This document shows positions 15,987 to 24,644 of a stretch of DNA of 64,000 bases, piece after piece. The stretch lies in assembly GCA_910578195.1 (NCBI GenBank), contig CAJTOY010000006.1, forward strand, positions 1 to 64,000. The letters run 5' to 3'. Source of the stretch: an uncultured Christensenella sp. (lineage in GTDB: Bacteria > Bacillota > Clostridia > Christensenellales > Borkfalkiaceae). The position numbers were made by a program, and so were the translations under genes. The notes under the pieces were generated by a model that ran no database searches, was not told the DNA's origin, and worked only from the letters and a program-made list of their open reading frames with translations. Every line of letters starts with the position of its first letter. Within the stretch, counting starts at the first letter, position 1.

Positions 15987-18900
15987 ATGAAAAAATTGAC
16001 TATCGACGGTAATACCGCCGCCAGCCATGTTGCGTACGCTTTTTCGGAAGTAGCCGCCATTTATCCCATTACCCCCTCATCGCCTATGGCGGAGGTTGCG
16101 GACGAATGGGCGACCGCGGGCAGAACCAACATGTGGGGTCAGAAGGTTAAGATTGCGGAAATGCAGTCGGAAGGCGGCGCTGCGGGCGCCGTGCACGGTT
16201 CCCTTTGCGCGGGCGCTTTGACGAGCACCTACACCGCTTCGCAGGGACTTTTGCTAATGATTCCCAACATGTACAAAATATCGGGCGAGCTTATGCCCAT
16301 GGTTATGCACGTTTCGGCGCGCGCGCTTGCGGCGCACTCGCTGAACATTTTCGGCGACCACGCGGACGTTATGGCTTGCCGTCAGACCGGCTTCGCAATG
16401 CTGTGCGATTCGTCCGTTCAGGAAGTTATGGATTTGGGTCTTGTCGCCCACCTTGCCACGCTTAAAGCGAAGGTTCCCTTTATCAACTTCTTCGACGGTT
16501 TCAGAACATCGCACGAGGTTGCGAAAATCGACGTCTGGGACGAAGCCGACGACTACGCGGAAATCAGGGCGATTTGCGAAAAGGTCGGCTTAGCCGCGGA
16601 TATAGCGGACTTCAAGTCGCGCGCGCTCAACCCCGAACACCCTATACAGAAGGGCACCGCCCAGAACGGCGATACTTATTTCCAGAACAGAGAGACGGCG
16701 AACAGCTATTACGAGGCTACCCCCGCTATCGTTCAGAAAATGATGGACGTAGTTTCGGCTAAATGCGGCAGACACTATCACTTGTTCGACTACGTCGGCG
16801 CGCCCGACGCAAGAGAAGTCGTCGTATGTATGGGCTCGGGCTGCGAAACCATCGAAGAATCCATAAATAAACTCAACGCTTCTGGCAAGAAGTACGGTCT
16901 TGTCAAAGTTCGTCTTTACAGACCTTTCGTAGCGGACGCGTTCGTCGCGGCGCTGCCCAGAACGGCAAAGAAAATCGCCGTACTCGACAGAACGAAAGAG
17001 CCCGGCTCCCTCGGCGAGCCCTTGTATCTCGACGTTTGCTCGGCGCTGCTCGAAAAAGGAATTTCGAATATCAAGGTCGTAGGCGGAAGATACGGCTTGG
17101 GTTCGAAGGAGTTCACCCCTTCCATGGTGCTCGCGGTTTACAAAAACCTCGAACAGCCCACGCCGAAAAACCACTTCACTATCGGTATCTATGAGGACGT
17201 TACCAACTCCTCGCTCGACTTCTCCGAGAAGTTCGACGCCGCACCCGCGGGCTCGACGAGCTGTAAATTCTACGGTCTCGGCTCGGACGGTACCGTCGGC
17301 GCGAACAAAAACTCGATCAAGATTATCGGCGACCACACGGACAAGCACGCGCAGGCTTACTTCTTCTACGATTCGAAGAAGTCGGGCGGTATCACCGTAT
17401 CGCACCTCCGTTTCGGCGACTCGCCCATTCAGTCCGAGTACCTTATCGATTCGGCTGACTTCGTTCAGTGCTCCAACCCCTCGTACGTTACCCGCTACGA
17501 CATGACGGGCGACATCAAGGACGGCGGCACGTTCCTTATCAACACGAACGCCACGACCGTTGAAGAGCTCGAACACTTCCTTCCCGCGAAGGTTAAACGC
17601 GATATCGCCAAAAAGCACATCAATCTGTACGTTATCGACGCAATCAAAATTGCCGCAGACCTCGGACTGAGAGGCAGAACGAACACCATTTTGCAGTCGG
17701 CGTTCTTCCGCGTCAATCCCCAGATTATGCCCTATGACAAAGCTATCGAGTACATGAAGTACATGGCTAAAAAATCGTTCGGCAGAAAGGGCGACGCGGT
17801 CGTTCAGATGAACTACAACGCGATTGATTCCGCCGCGGGCGACAACCTCGTCAAAATCGACGTTCCCGCAGAGTGGGCTAAGGCAACCACGGGCGCGGAA
17901 ATGGTCAAGGGCGCGAACAACGCTTACTATCAGGAAATTATCAAACCTATCCTCTACCTCGAAGGCGACAAGCTTAAATCGTCGCAATTCAACGCAGACG
18001 GACACGTTCCCACGGGTACTACCAAATACGAAAAGCGCGGCGTCGCGGTGCTCGTTCCCGAAATTATCGTGGACAAGTGTATCCAGTGCGGCACTTGCTC
18101 GTTCGTATGTCCCCACGCTTGTTTAAGACCCGCGCTCGTCAAGACCGGCGACGCTAAGCCCGAAACGCTTGAAACGAAAGCGGCAATCGGTCTGCCCGGC
18201 TACGAGTACAAAATGCAGGTTTCTCCCCTTGACTGTATGGGCTGCGGCGTGTGCGCCACGGTCTGCCCCGTTAAAGACGGCGGAGCTATCAAGATGGTTC
18301 CTCTTGCGGAGGCGCTTGAAAAGGGCGAGGACAAAAACTGGGAATTTGCAGTCGAACTTCCCGACGCGGACACCTCCAAATTCAAGAAAGACACCGTCAA
18401 GGGCTGTCAGTTCGCTACTCCGCTGTTCGAGTTCTCGGGCGCGTGCGCGGGCTGCGGCGAAACCCCTTACGTCAAGGTCGTTACCCAGCTGTTCGGCGAG
18501 GATATGGTTATCGCGAACGCGACGGGCTGTTCGTCGATTTACGGCGGCTCCTCCCCCACATGCCCCTACACCACCAACAAGAAGGGTCACGGCCCCGCTT
18601 GGGCGAACTCGCTGTTCGAGGACAACGCGGAGTTCGGTTACGGCATGAACCTTGCTTACAGCGCGAGAAGAAACCACGTCAAGGCGAAGGTTGCAAAGCT
18701 TGCTGAAATCTGGGACAACGAGGAAGGCAAGAAGGCTTGTAACGCTTATCTCGAAGCGTTCGAGGACAGAGAACCCTCGAAGAAGGCTTCCGAGGAGCTT
18801 GTAAAGGTATTGCACGAAAACCTCGACAGCAACAGCGAAACCGCTGCGCTTTTGAAAGATATTCTCTCGGTTAAATCCAAGGTTGCAAAGCTTGCAAAGA

Positions 18901-19652
18901 CCTGGACCAACTACTCCGACGGACAAGAGGCGAGCGAATCGTTCGTCAAAGCAATCGAAACCTACTCCCTCATTAAAGAAATTCTCGACGCCAAGGACTG
19001 CCTTGCCAAGAAATCCATCTGGATATTCGGCGGCGACGGCTGGGCTTACGATATCGGTTACGGCGGTCTCGACCACGTTCTCGCTTCGGGCGAAGACGTA
19101 AACGTGCTCGTTCTCGACACCGAGGTATACTCCAACACCGGCGGACAGGCTTCCAAGGCGACCAACATCGGCGCGGTTGCGAAATTTGCTTCCGCGGGCA
19201 AGAGAATTAAGAAAAAGGATTTGGGCATGATTGCCAAATCCTACGGATATGTGTACGTTGCGCAGGTTGCAATGGGCTCGAACCCCGCTCAGCTTTTAAA
19301 AGCTTTGACCGAGGCGGAAGCTTACCACGGCCCCTCGCTCATAATCGCGTATGCGCCTTGTATCAACCACGGTATCAACATGACGAAGAGCCAGCTCGAA
19401 GAAAAGGCGGCAGTCGACTGCGGATACTGGCAGCTTTACAGATACAACCCCGACGGCGAGAAGTTCACGCTTGACTCCAAGGAGCCTAAGGGCGACTACC
19501 AGGCGTTCCTTGCGGGCGAAACGAGATACGCTTCGCTTGCCAAGACGCAGGGCGCGGACGTTGCGAACGACTTGTTCAAGAGAACGGAAGAGTCGGCTAA
19601 GGAAAGATACGAAACTTACAAAAAGCTTTCCGAAGACGGCAAAACCGAATAA
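15987..19652 (+). CDS. nifJ: Pyruvate:ferredoxin (flavodoxin) oxidoreductase, single chain
   Basis: PFOR oxidises pyruvate with CoA to acetyl-CoA and CO2 and reduces ferredoxin; it is the main oxidative pyruvate route of anaerobic clostridia, parallel to PFL. The 1221-residue chain shows the N-terminal pyrimidine-binding domain (YPITPSSPMAE), two ferredoxin-type cluster motifs (CIQCGTCSFVCPH near 694, CMGCGVCATVCPV near 750), the proximal-cluster CAGCGETPY near 822 and the TPP motif GDGWAYDIGYGG near 1016. It is about 40 residues longer than usual because a helical segment at about 899-990 is internally duplicated (VAKLAEIWDN and VAKLAKTWTN). Strong promoter and terminator; monocistronic. Confidence 0.97.
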   Translation: MKKLTIDGNTAASHVAYAFSEVAAIYPITPSSPMAEVADEWATAGRTNMWGQKVKIAEMQSEGGAAGAVHGSLCAGALTSTYTASQGLLLMIPNMYKISGELMPMVMHVSARALAAHSLNIFGDHADVMACRQTGFAMLCDSSVQEVMDLGLVAHLATLKAKVPFINFFDGFRTSHEVAKIDVWDEADDYAEIRAICEKVGLAADIADFKSRALNPEHPIQKGTAQNGDTYFQNRETANSYYEATPAIVQKMMDVVSAKCGRHYHLFDYVGAPDAREVVVCMGSGCETIEESINKLNASGKKYGLVKVRLYRPFVADAFVAALPRTAKKIAVLDRTKEPGSLGEPLYLDVCSALLEKGISNIKVVGGRYGLGSKEFTPSMVLAVYKNLEQPTPKNHFTIGIYEDVTNSSLDFSEKFDAAPAGSTSCKFYGLGSDGTVGANKNSIKIIGDHTDKHAQAYFFYDSKKSGGITVSHLRFGDSPIQSEYLIDSADFVQCSNPSYVTRYDMTGDIKDGGTFLINTNATTVEELEHFLPAKVKRDIAKKHINLYVIDAIKIAADLGLRGRTNTILQSAFFRVNPQIMPYDKAIEYMKYMAKKSFGRKGDAVVQMNYNAIDSAAGDNLVKIDVPAEWAKATTGAEMVKGANNAYYQEIIKPILYLEGDKLKSSQFNADGHVPTGTTKYEKRGVAVLVPEIIVDKCIQCGTCSFVCPHACLRPALVKTGDAKPETLETKAAIGLPGYEYKMQVSPLDCMGCGVCATVCPVKDGGAIKMVPLAEALEKGEDKNWEFAVELPDADTSKFKKDTVKGCQFATPLFEFSGACAGCGETPYVKVVTQLFGEDMVIANATGCSSIYGGSSPTCPYTTNKKGHGPAWANSLFEDNAEFGYGMNLAYSARRNHVKAKVAKLAEIWDNEEGKKACNAYLEAFEDREPSKKASEELVKVLHENLDSNSETAALLKDILSVKSKVAKLAKTWTNYSDGQEASESFVKAIETYSLIKEILDAKDCLAKKSIWIFGGDGWAYDIGYGGLDHVLASGEDVNVLVLDTEVYSNTGGQASKATNIGAVAKFASAGKRIKKKDLGMIAKSYGYVYVAQVAMGSNPAQLLKALTEAEAYHGPSLIIAYAPCINHGINMTKSQLEEKAAVDCGYWQLYRYNPDGEKFTLDSKEPKGDYQAFLAGETRYASLAKTQGADVANDLFKRTEESAKERYETYKKLSEDGKTE

Positions 19653-19663
19653 TTAAAAAGTTT

Positions 19664-19697
19664 ACCGCCCGAACCTTTCGGTTCGGGCGGTATTTTT
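19664..19697 (+). terminator. Terminator of the PFOR gene, probably bidirectional
   Basis: ACCGCCCGAACC pairs perfectly with GGTTCGGGCGGT around TTTC, followed by ATTTTTTT on plus. On minus the stem is followed by AAACTTTTT, so it may also end the convergent XRE gene. Confidence 0.95.
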
Positions 19698-20612
19698 TTA
19701 GTCGCCTTTTGCATTTATAATTGCGCTCACTATTCCGCAGATTATGCCGCCGACGGGAAAAACCACCCAGCCGGGGTGCCACCACCCGCCGACAAACCCG
19801 AGCACCAAAAACAGCGCCGCCCCGAACATCATTACCGCGCTGCACACAGCTTCTTTTATTTTCGAGCGAGCCGTGCCCTCCTTTTTTATCTGCTTGTTGT
19901 ATTCCGAAACGTTGTACTTTGTACGCTGTATTCCGTAATACACCAACCCGCCGACAAGACATGCGAACACGGCTAAAAACACCGCCGCGACATAGCAGTA
20001 TAATGCGTCGCTTCCGTCCTTCAAGTCGATTATGCTCGACAAAACGACAATGAAAATGACATCCGCAATAATACCCGTAACAAGCAACGCAATCGCCAGA
20101 TTAAACCTTTTCGTAAACGCCTTTACTTCCCTTTCGTCAAATGCCAGGTCCACCTCGGGGTGCTCCTTTTTGAAATTATCGTGCTTTATTCCGAAGAAAA
20201 CAAACAAAAATATTCCCGCAGCGACGAATACCAAAACGGCGGTAACAGATAGCACGTCCATAATTTCCATACCGTAGGCAAGCGCAACGCCCGAAAGCGC
20301 GGTAAACAGCGCCGCCCCGAACATTATCAGGAATATACCCGCCGCCATACTCTTTGAAAACGTATTCATATGCGCGCCGAACTCGGCGGCGTCGGTCGGG
20401 GTTTTACAAGACGTAAGGTCGCCGCGCACCAGCTCGTCAAGCGTGACGGAAAACACGTCGCAAATGCTTATCAGCTTGTCGGTTTCGGGATACGCCTCGC
20501 CCGTCTCCCACTTTGACACGGACTGCCGCGATACGCCGAGACGGTCGGCGAGCTCCTCTTGCGTGATTTTGTCGCGCTTTCTCAAATAATGCAGATTTTC
20601 GGATAATTTCAT
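19698..20612 (-). CDS. XRE-family regulator with a multi-pass membrane domain
   Basis: Residues 1-65 are a helix-turn-helix of the XRE/Cro type (LRKRDKITQEELADRLGVSR, then QSVSKWETGEAYPE), which binds operator DNA. From about residue 88 follow six or so hydrophobic helices, so the protein would hold its DNA-binding domain at the inner membrane face. Such membrane-tethered XRE proteins are common in Clostridia and their signals are mostly unknown. ATG 20612 with GGAGGG 4 bases upstream is preferred over an earlier in-frame start. It stands alone, convergent with PFOR. The target is not evident. Confidence 0.85.
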   Translation of the reverse strand: MKLSENLHYLRKRDKITQEELADRLGVSRQSVSKWETGEAYPETDKLISICDVFSVTLDELVRGDLTSCKTPTDAAEFGAHMNTFSKSMAAGIFLIMFGAALFTALSGVALAYGMEIMDVLSVTAVLVFVAAGIFLFVFFGIKHDNFKKEHPEVDLAFDEREVKAFTKRFNLAIALLVTGIIADVIFIVVLSSIIDLKDGSDALYCYVAAVFLAVFACLVGGLVYYGIQRTKYNVSEYNKQIKKEGTARSKIKEAVCSAVMMFGAALFLVLGFVGGWWHPGWVVFPVGGIICGIVSAIINAKGD

Positions 20613-20718
20613 AATTCCCTCCGTAAATTTTGACTTAATTATAATTTTTCGCGGCGTTTTATTCAACCAACTTCGCTATGCAAACTTAAATTTTTTGCGC
20701 AACCTACGGTTGCAATTT

Positions 20719-20746
20719 AAAAAGCCCCCGCTAGCGGGGGCTTTTT
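20719..20746 (-). terminator. Terminator of the PL9 lyase unit
   Basis: AAAAAGCCCCCGC and GCGGGGGCTTTTT form an almost perfect palindrome with a TA centre; on minus the stem ends in CTTTTTAAATT. A second small hairpin (GCAACC/GGTTGC) follows at about 20699-20713. Confidence 0.9.
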
Positions 20747-20759
20747 ATTCGGTTTTGTA

Positions 20760-23700
20760 TTAGTTCCAGTTGCCGAGGAAGTTCAAGACCACATAAGGCG
20801 CCTTATACAAGTCGTTGGGCGACTTATCTTCTTCGTCTGCTACCACTATCGACCATCTCGTCTTCGTGTCGAGGTTGAGGTATCCCTCACTCTCGATATA
20901 TTCGCTGTGACGGCGGAGGTTGGTTTCGTTGAATACTTCGGAATCATAGTTCGAGTTGTACTCTTGCATAAGTCCGATACACTTCGTGACGGATACGTCC
21001 GCATTGCCCGAGTAGTTGCCTACGATAGGCGAAGCGTTTTTGACGGAGTTGGTTCTTATCTCGCCCTGAATATCGAGTATCGCAAGGGAAATACATCTCG
21101 TAATGACAAGCTTACCCGCGCCGCCCTTATGATAGCCGAGCATACCGCCGAGCCTCGACGAGCCGGGAGCAACCGCAGTCTTCAACGTGCCCGCATAGTA
21201 ACATCTTTCAATTCTGAGCGAGTCTACCGCATAGTTGTCTTCCCACGAAGCAACCATACCGCTGCCTTCGCCCGTGCTGCCCGCGTCGATATCCGAACGA
21301 ACGTAGCAGTTGTCGATTGAAATGCTGTTTCTGTAATGCTGAACGTAACCGATAAGACCCGCTACGCGCTGGGTGCCCGCAATCTTGTGTTCCGCATCGT
21401 TCACGATGGAAATCTGCGAGATATACAGAGGATATACGGTGCCCTTTCCGTCGGTGGTTCCGCCAACATGACCGATAAGTCCGCCTACGCGCTTGGTACT
21501 CTTGATGTTGTAGTTCGTGAACGCCAAATTGTAGAAGTAACCGCCCGTGCACTCGGAGACAAGACCGACCTTTTCACCCGCTTTTTCCGCGGTTATGGAA
21601 ATGTTGTCGAACTTGACGTTCATAAGCGTACCGCCCGCAACCTTGTAGAACACGCCTACGTTTTTGTCGGTTTTGTCGGTGCTTATAGTGAGGTTCGAAA
21701 CCGTGTGACCGAGACCGTTGAGCACGCCCGTGAAGTTCGCTTTGCCGACCTTGTATTCTACGCCGGTAAAGTCAATGTCGCCCGTAAGCATATAAATCGT
21801 CTGCGAAGGCACTTCGTCGCCGAGCTTTTCGCCGCCCGCAACTTTCATGAATTTCTCTGCGGTGTCGATTTCAACTTTGTTGATTTTTACGCTGTAAACT
21901 TCGGAGGTTATTTCGCCGTTTGCGTTTGCAAGCGCAAAGTAAACGTAATATTCGCCGTTGTTCGCGTTTGCGAATTCGAAGCTAATGCTTGTGTCTCTGA
22001 AATCCTTACTTACCACGCCGGTTGCCGACTTGATGTTGTCCTTGGTCAGTTCGAGCGGGGTCGCGGAGGATACCGCATAAAGTTTACCCGTCGCGCTGCT
22101 GGGTTCGCCCGCAATCTTGAAGCCGTCCTGATATACGGAAACTACAGGGTCGGACGTAAACGCAACCTGCGCCGAAACGCTTGCAACGTAAATCTTATAC
22201 GTCATTGTGTTCTTTTTGGTCGTATCGTTTTTGAGCGTTACGGTGTTGGTAATCGTGTAAACGCCGGCAACCGACTGCGTGAAGCCCTTTACGCGAATTG
22301 CGGGGGCGTTCGAATCGGTCTGATACATATAAACAGTCGAAACGGTATATTCGGAGTCCTTTAAAAGCTTGTCGCTGTCCCAGTAAAGTCCGTTCTTGAC
22401 CTTAACCTCCGGCTCCTTGTAAACTCTGTACATATCGACGATATATCTGCCGCCGTCGTCTACTCTTTCGCCGTTCATGTCGACCGTGTAGATATCGCCT
22501 ATCGAGGGGTCGCCTTGCTTGATTACAAGCGTGAACTCTTTCTCCTTGCTGACGCTGCCGCAAGTTACCTTTGCGGTAAGCTTAACCGTCTTATCCTCGA
22601 CGGAATCGCGGTAAACGATAGCCATTGCATACTTCGAGCCCGAGGGCGAAACTTCGATATCAGAGGTGTCTATTTTGAGGAATTCTTCGTTCGACGACGT
22701 CCACTCAATCGTGGAGTCAATCATTTCGGTGGGGATTTCGAAGTCCTGATAAACCGCGTTTTCGTCGCAGTTCAGCGTAAGCGCTTCGATAGTTCTGTCG
22801 ACAATCGCCTCTTCCGAGGAAGCCGCGCCGTCGTTCATTAAGTCGTCGGCAAAGAAATGCTTGTATTCCGACCAGCCCGTCTTATTGAGCTCGGAACCCG
22901 CCCACGTGTCTTCGCCGAGCTGCTCGTCAATCAGCGCCTCCGCGGCGTCGGACTTCGCGAGTATATCGCGCATGTTAATAGACATATCTTCGTTGCGGTA
23001 TTTGACGTGAACTCTGTCGGGTTTGAGCTCCGACGTGAGCTTTCCGTCCTTCACAACGATAGCTTCTCTCGCACCGTCGAGGTTATAGGTGTAACTGCCG
23101 TCGGCGCCCATAACAACGGGAAGCTGTTTGAACATTGCGGAAGCGTCCAGAACGTCGATTTGCGAAGTGTACGTCTTTCCGCCCGCGCCGAGCGTATCGG
23201 CGTTTATCGAGCCTTTAATAACGTTGGTCTTTTTCGACGCGTCGAGCAAGCTGTCCGAAACCGAGCCGCGGTAATTGTCTTTATCCAGCGAAGGAACAAG
23301 ATTGTCTCTTACCGATATGGTGTTGTTTACGGTATTGAAGCTGTAAGCGTGACGCGAAACGTCTATGTTGGAGTGATTGTCGTCGTTTTTCGTCGAGATT
23401 ATCTGTCCGTTTTCGTTGACTGCGGCGGAGTTATCATAGCTCGTAACACCCGTCGATTTGATAAAGCCGGGGTTGGAGTTATCGGTAACGCCGTGCATTC
23501 TGTTGAAATACGCCAGACAGTTGTAAAGCACAACGTCGCCTTCCATTACCGAACCGCCGAGCTTGAAACCGTTGCCGTCGCCGTCGCGGGTCTTGTAGGG
23601 ATTGGTGCTCGTCTCGTTTTTATCGAAAATGTCCTTATTATAGGTGGGGAAATACGCGTTACATTCGTCCCTCGTGTATTCGAGGTAACCGTTTTCAAAC

Positions 23701-24623
23701 GCCACGCAGTTATACATTATAACCGCGCCGATATTGCCCGATTCAACCTTTGCGTACAAATCCCAGCCGTCGTCCGAGTTACGGTATGCGATACAGCCGT
23801 CGAACACGTTGCCATAGCCTACGGTGAGCTTTGCGGCGAAACCGTCGGCATTTTCGCCGTAGGTCTCGTTGTCGTAATTGTTGTGCGAGGTACAGTTTTT
23901 GACGAGGTTGAAACTCGGCCACTGCTTTATGGAGTTGTATTCGCTGTACGACCTTCCGAGCTGTAAGCCCGAGTCGCGGTTGTTGTAGAATTCGCTGTAT
24001 TCGATGGTGTTGTAGCTGCCGCCGACGTACAGACCGTTGTCGCCCGCGCCGCAGACGTCTATGCCGTACCAGTGAATATAGTCGCCGTAAATTTCAATGC
24101 CGCGGTTGGTGCTTGCAAACGACTGCGCGCTGAAATCGAGCACGACTTGCGTATCGGTTCCCGTATAGCCGCTTTGTTCCTTTTCCATTGCCGCATTTAC
24201 GATTCTTATATATTTGTCGTAAGTGCCGCTGAGGGCTTCGGGCAAACGAATTCGAGAAACCAAGCTGTATGTGCCGGGCAAAAGATACACAGTATCGCCG
24301 GGCTTTAAATCTTTGTATTTCTCAGAGTTTTCGTCAAGAAGGTCGCCGATGTGGTAAGGGCGCTCCATTGAGCCGTCGTTTTCGGTGTTGTTCGGCGTAG
24401 CGTCGGGCGAAGCGTAATACTTAACCCCGCTCGATTTGGAAGTCGTCGCGCCGAGCGCCGTGCTTATCGTGGTGTACGAGCCGTGGTTTACGGTCTCCGA
24501 GGGAACGTACGAACTCTTGTCGCCGCAGCCCGCGAAGGAAACCGCTCCGCAAATCGCCGACGTCGACAATGCGAGCGTAGCTATTGCCGAAAATAATTTT
24601 TTATTTGTATTATTCTTTTTCAT
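20760..24623 (-). CDS. Family PL9-like pectate lyase lipoprotein with Ig-like and GLUG-like domains
   Basis: A 1287-residue exported lipoprotein: basic N-terminus, hydrophobic stretch and lipobox FAGC near residue 32. Residues about 60-420 match right-handed beta-helix lyases of family PL9, which cleave polygalacturonate by beta-elimination: ENADGFAAKLTVG and NSDDGWDLY supply the Asp-rich calcium site and GDGNGFKLGG carries the likely catalytic Lys. A degenerate bacterial Ig-like domain (about 615-700) and further beta domains follow, then glycine-rich GLUG-like repeats (VGGLIGHVGG, VAGLIGYV) near 1090-1180. It follows the lipoprotein gene by 21 bases, with GGGGAGG as ribosome site. Exact substrate is inferred. 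Confidence 0.85.
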   Translation of the reverse strand: MKKNNTNKKLFSAIATLALSTSAICGAVSFAGCGDKSSYVPSETVNHGSYTTISTALGATTSKSSGVKYYASPDATPNNTENDGSMERPYHIGDLLDENSEKYKDLKPGDTVYLLPGTYSLVSRIRLPEALSGTYDKYIRIVNAAMEKEQSGYTGTDTQVVLDFSAQSFASTNRGIEIYGDYIHWYGIDVCGAGDNGLYVGGSYNTIEYSEFYNNRDSGLQLGRSYSEYNSIKQWPSFNLVKNCTSHNNYDNETYGENADGFAAKLTVGYGNVFDGCIAYRNSDDGWDLYAKVESGNIGAVIMYNCVAFENGYLEYTRDECNAYFPTYNKDIFDKNETSTNPYKTRDGDGNGFKLGGSVMEGDVVLYNCLAYFNRMHGVTDNSNPGFIKSTGVTSYDNSAAVNENGQIISTKNDDNHSNIDVSRHAYSFNTVNNTISVRDNLVPSLDKDNYRGSVSDSLLDASKKTNVIKGSINADTLGAGGKTYTSQIDVLDASAMFKQLPVVMGADGSYTYNLDGAREAIVVKDGKLTSELKPDRVHVKYRNEDMSINMRDILAKSDAAEALIDEQLGEDTWAGSELNKTGWSEYKHFFADDLMNDGAASSEEAIVDRTIEALTLNCDENAVYQDFEIPTEMIDSTIEWTSSNEEFLKIDTSDIEVSPSGSKYAMAIVYRDSVEDKTVKLTAKVTCGSVSKEKEFTLVIKQGDPSIGDIYTVDMNGERVDDGGRYIVDMYRVYKEPEVKVKNGLYWDSDKLLKDSEYTVSTVYMYQTDSNAPAIRVKGFTQSVAGVYTITNTVTLKNDTTKKNTMTYKIYVASVSAQVAFTSDPVVSVYQDGFKIAGEPSSATGKLYAVSSATPLELTKDNIKSATGVVSKDFRDTSISFEFANANNGEYYVYFALANANGEITSEVYSVKINKVEIDTAEKFMKVAGGEKLGDEVPSQTIYMLTGDIDFTGVEYKVGKANFTGVLNGLGHTVSNLTISTDKTDKNVGVFYKVAGGTLMNVKFDNISITAEKAGEKVGLVSECTGGYFYNLAFTNYNIKSTKRVGGLIGHVGGTTDGKGTVYPLYISQISIVNDAEHKIAGTQRVAGLIGYVQHYRNSISIDNCYVRSDIDAGSTGEGSGMVASWEDNYAVDSLRIERCYYAGTLKTAVAPGSSRLGGMLGYHKGGAGKLVITRCISLAILDIQGEIRTNSVKNASPIVGNYSGNADVSVTKCIGLMQEYNSNYDSEVFNETNLRRHSEYIESEGYLNLDTKTRWSIVVADEEDKSPNDLYKAPYVVLNFLGNWN

Positions 24624-24644
24624 TAATCTTTACCTCCCCTCGCA

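Noticed and set aside
20907..23966. Long plus-strand open frames opposite the PL9 lyase gene
   Set aside because: They are shadows of the minus-strand gene, with low-complexity Val/Arg-rich composition and no ribosome sites.
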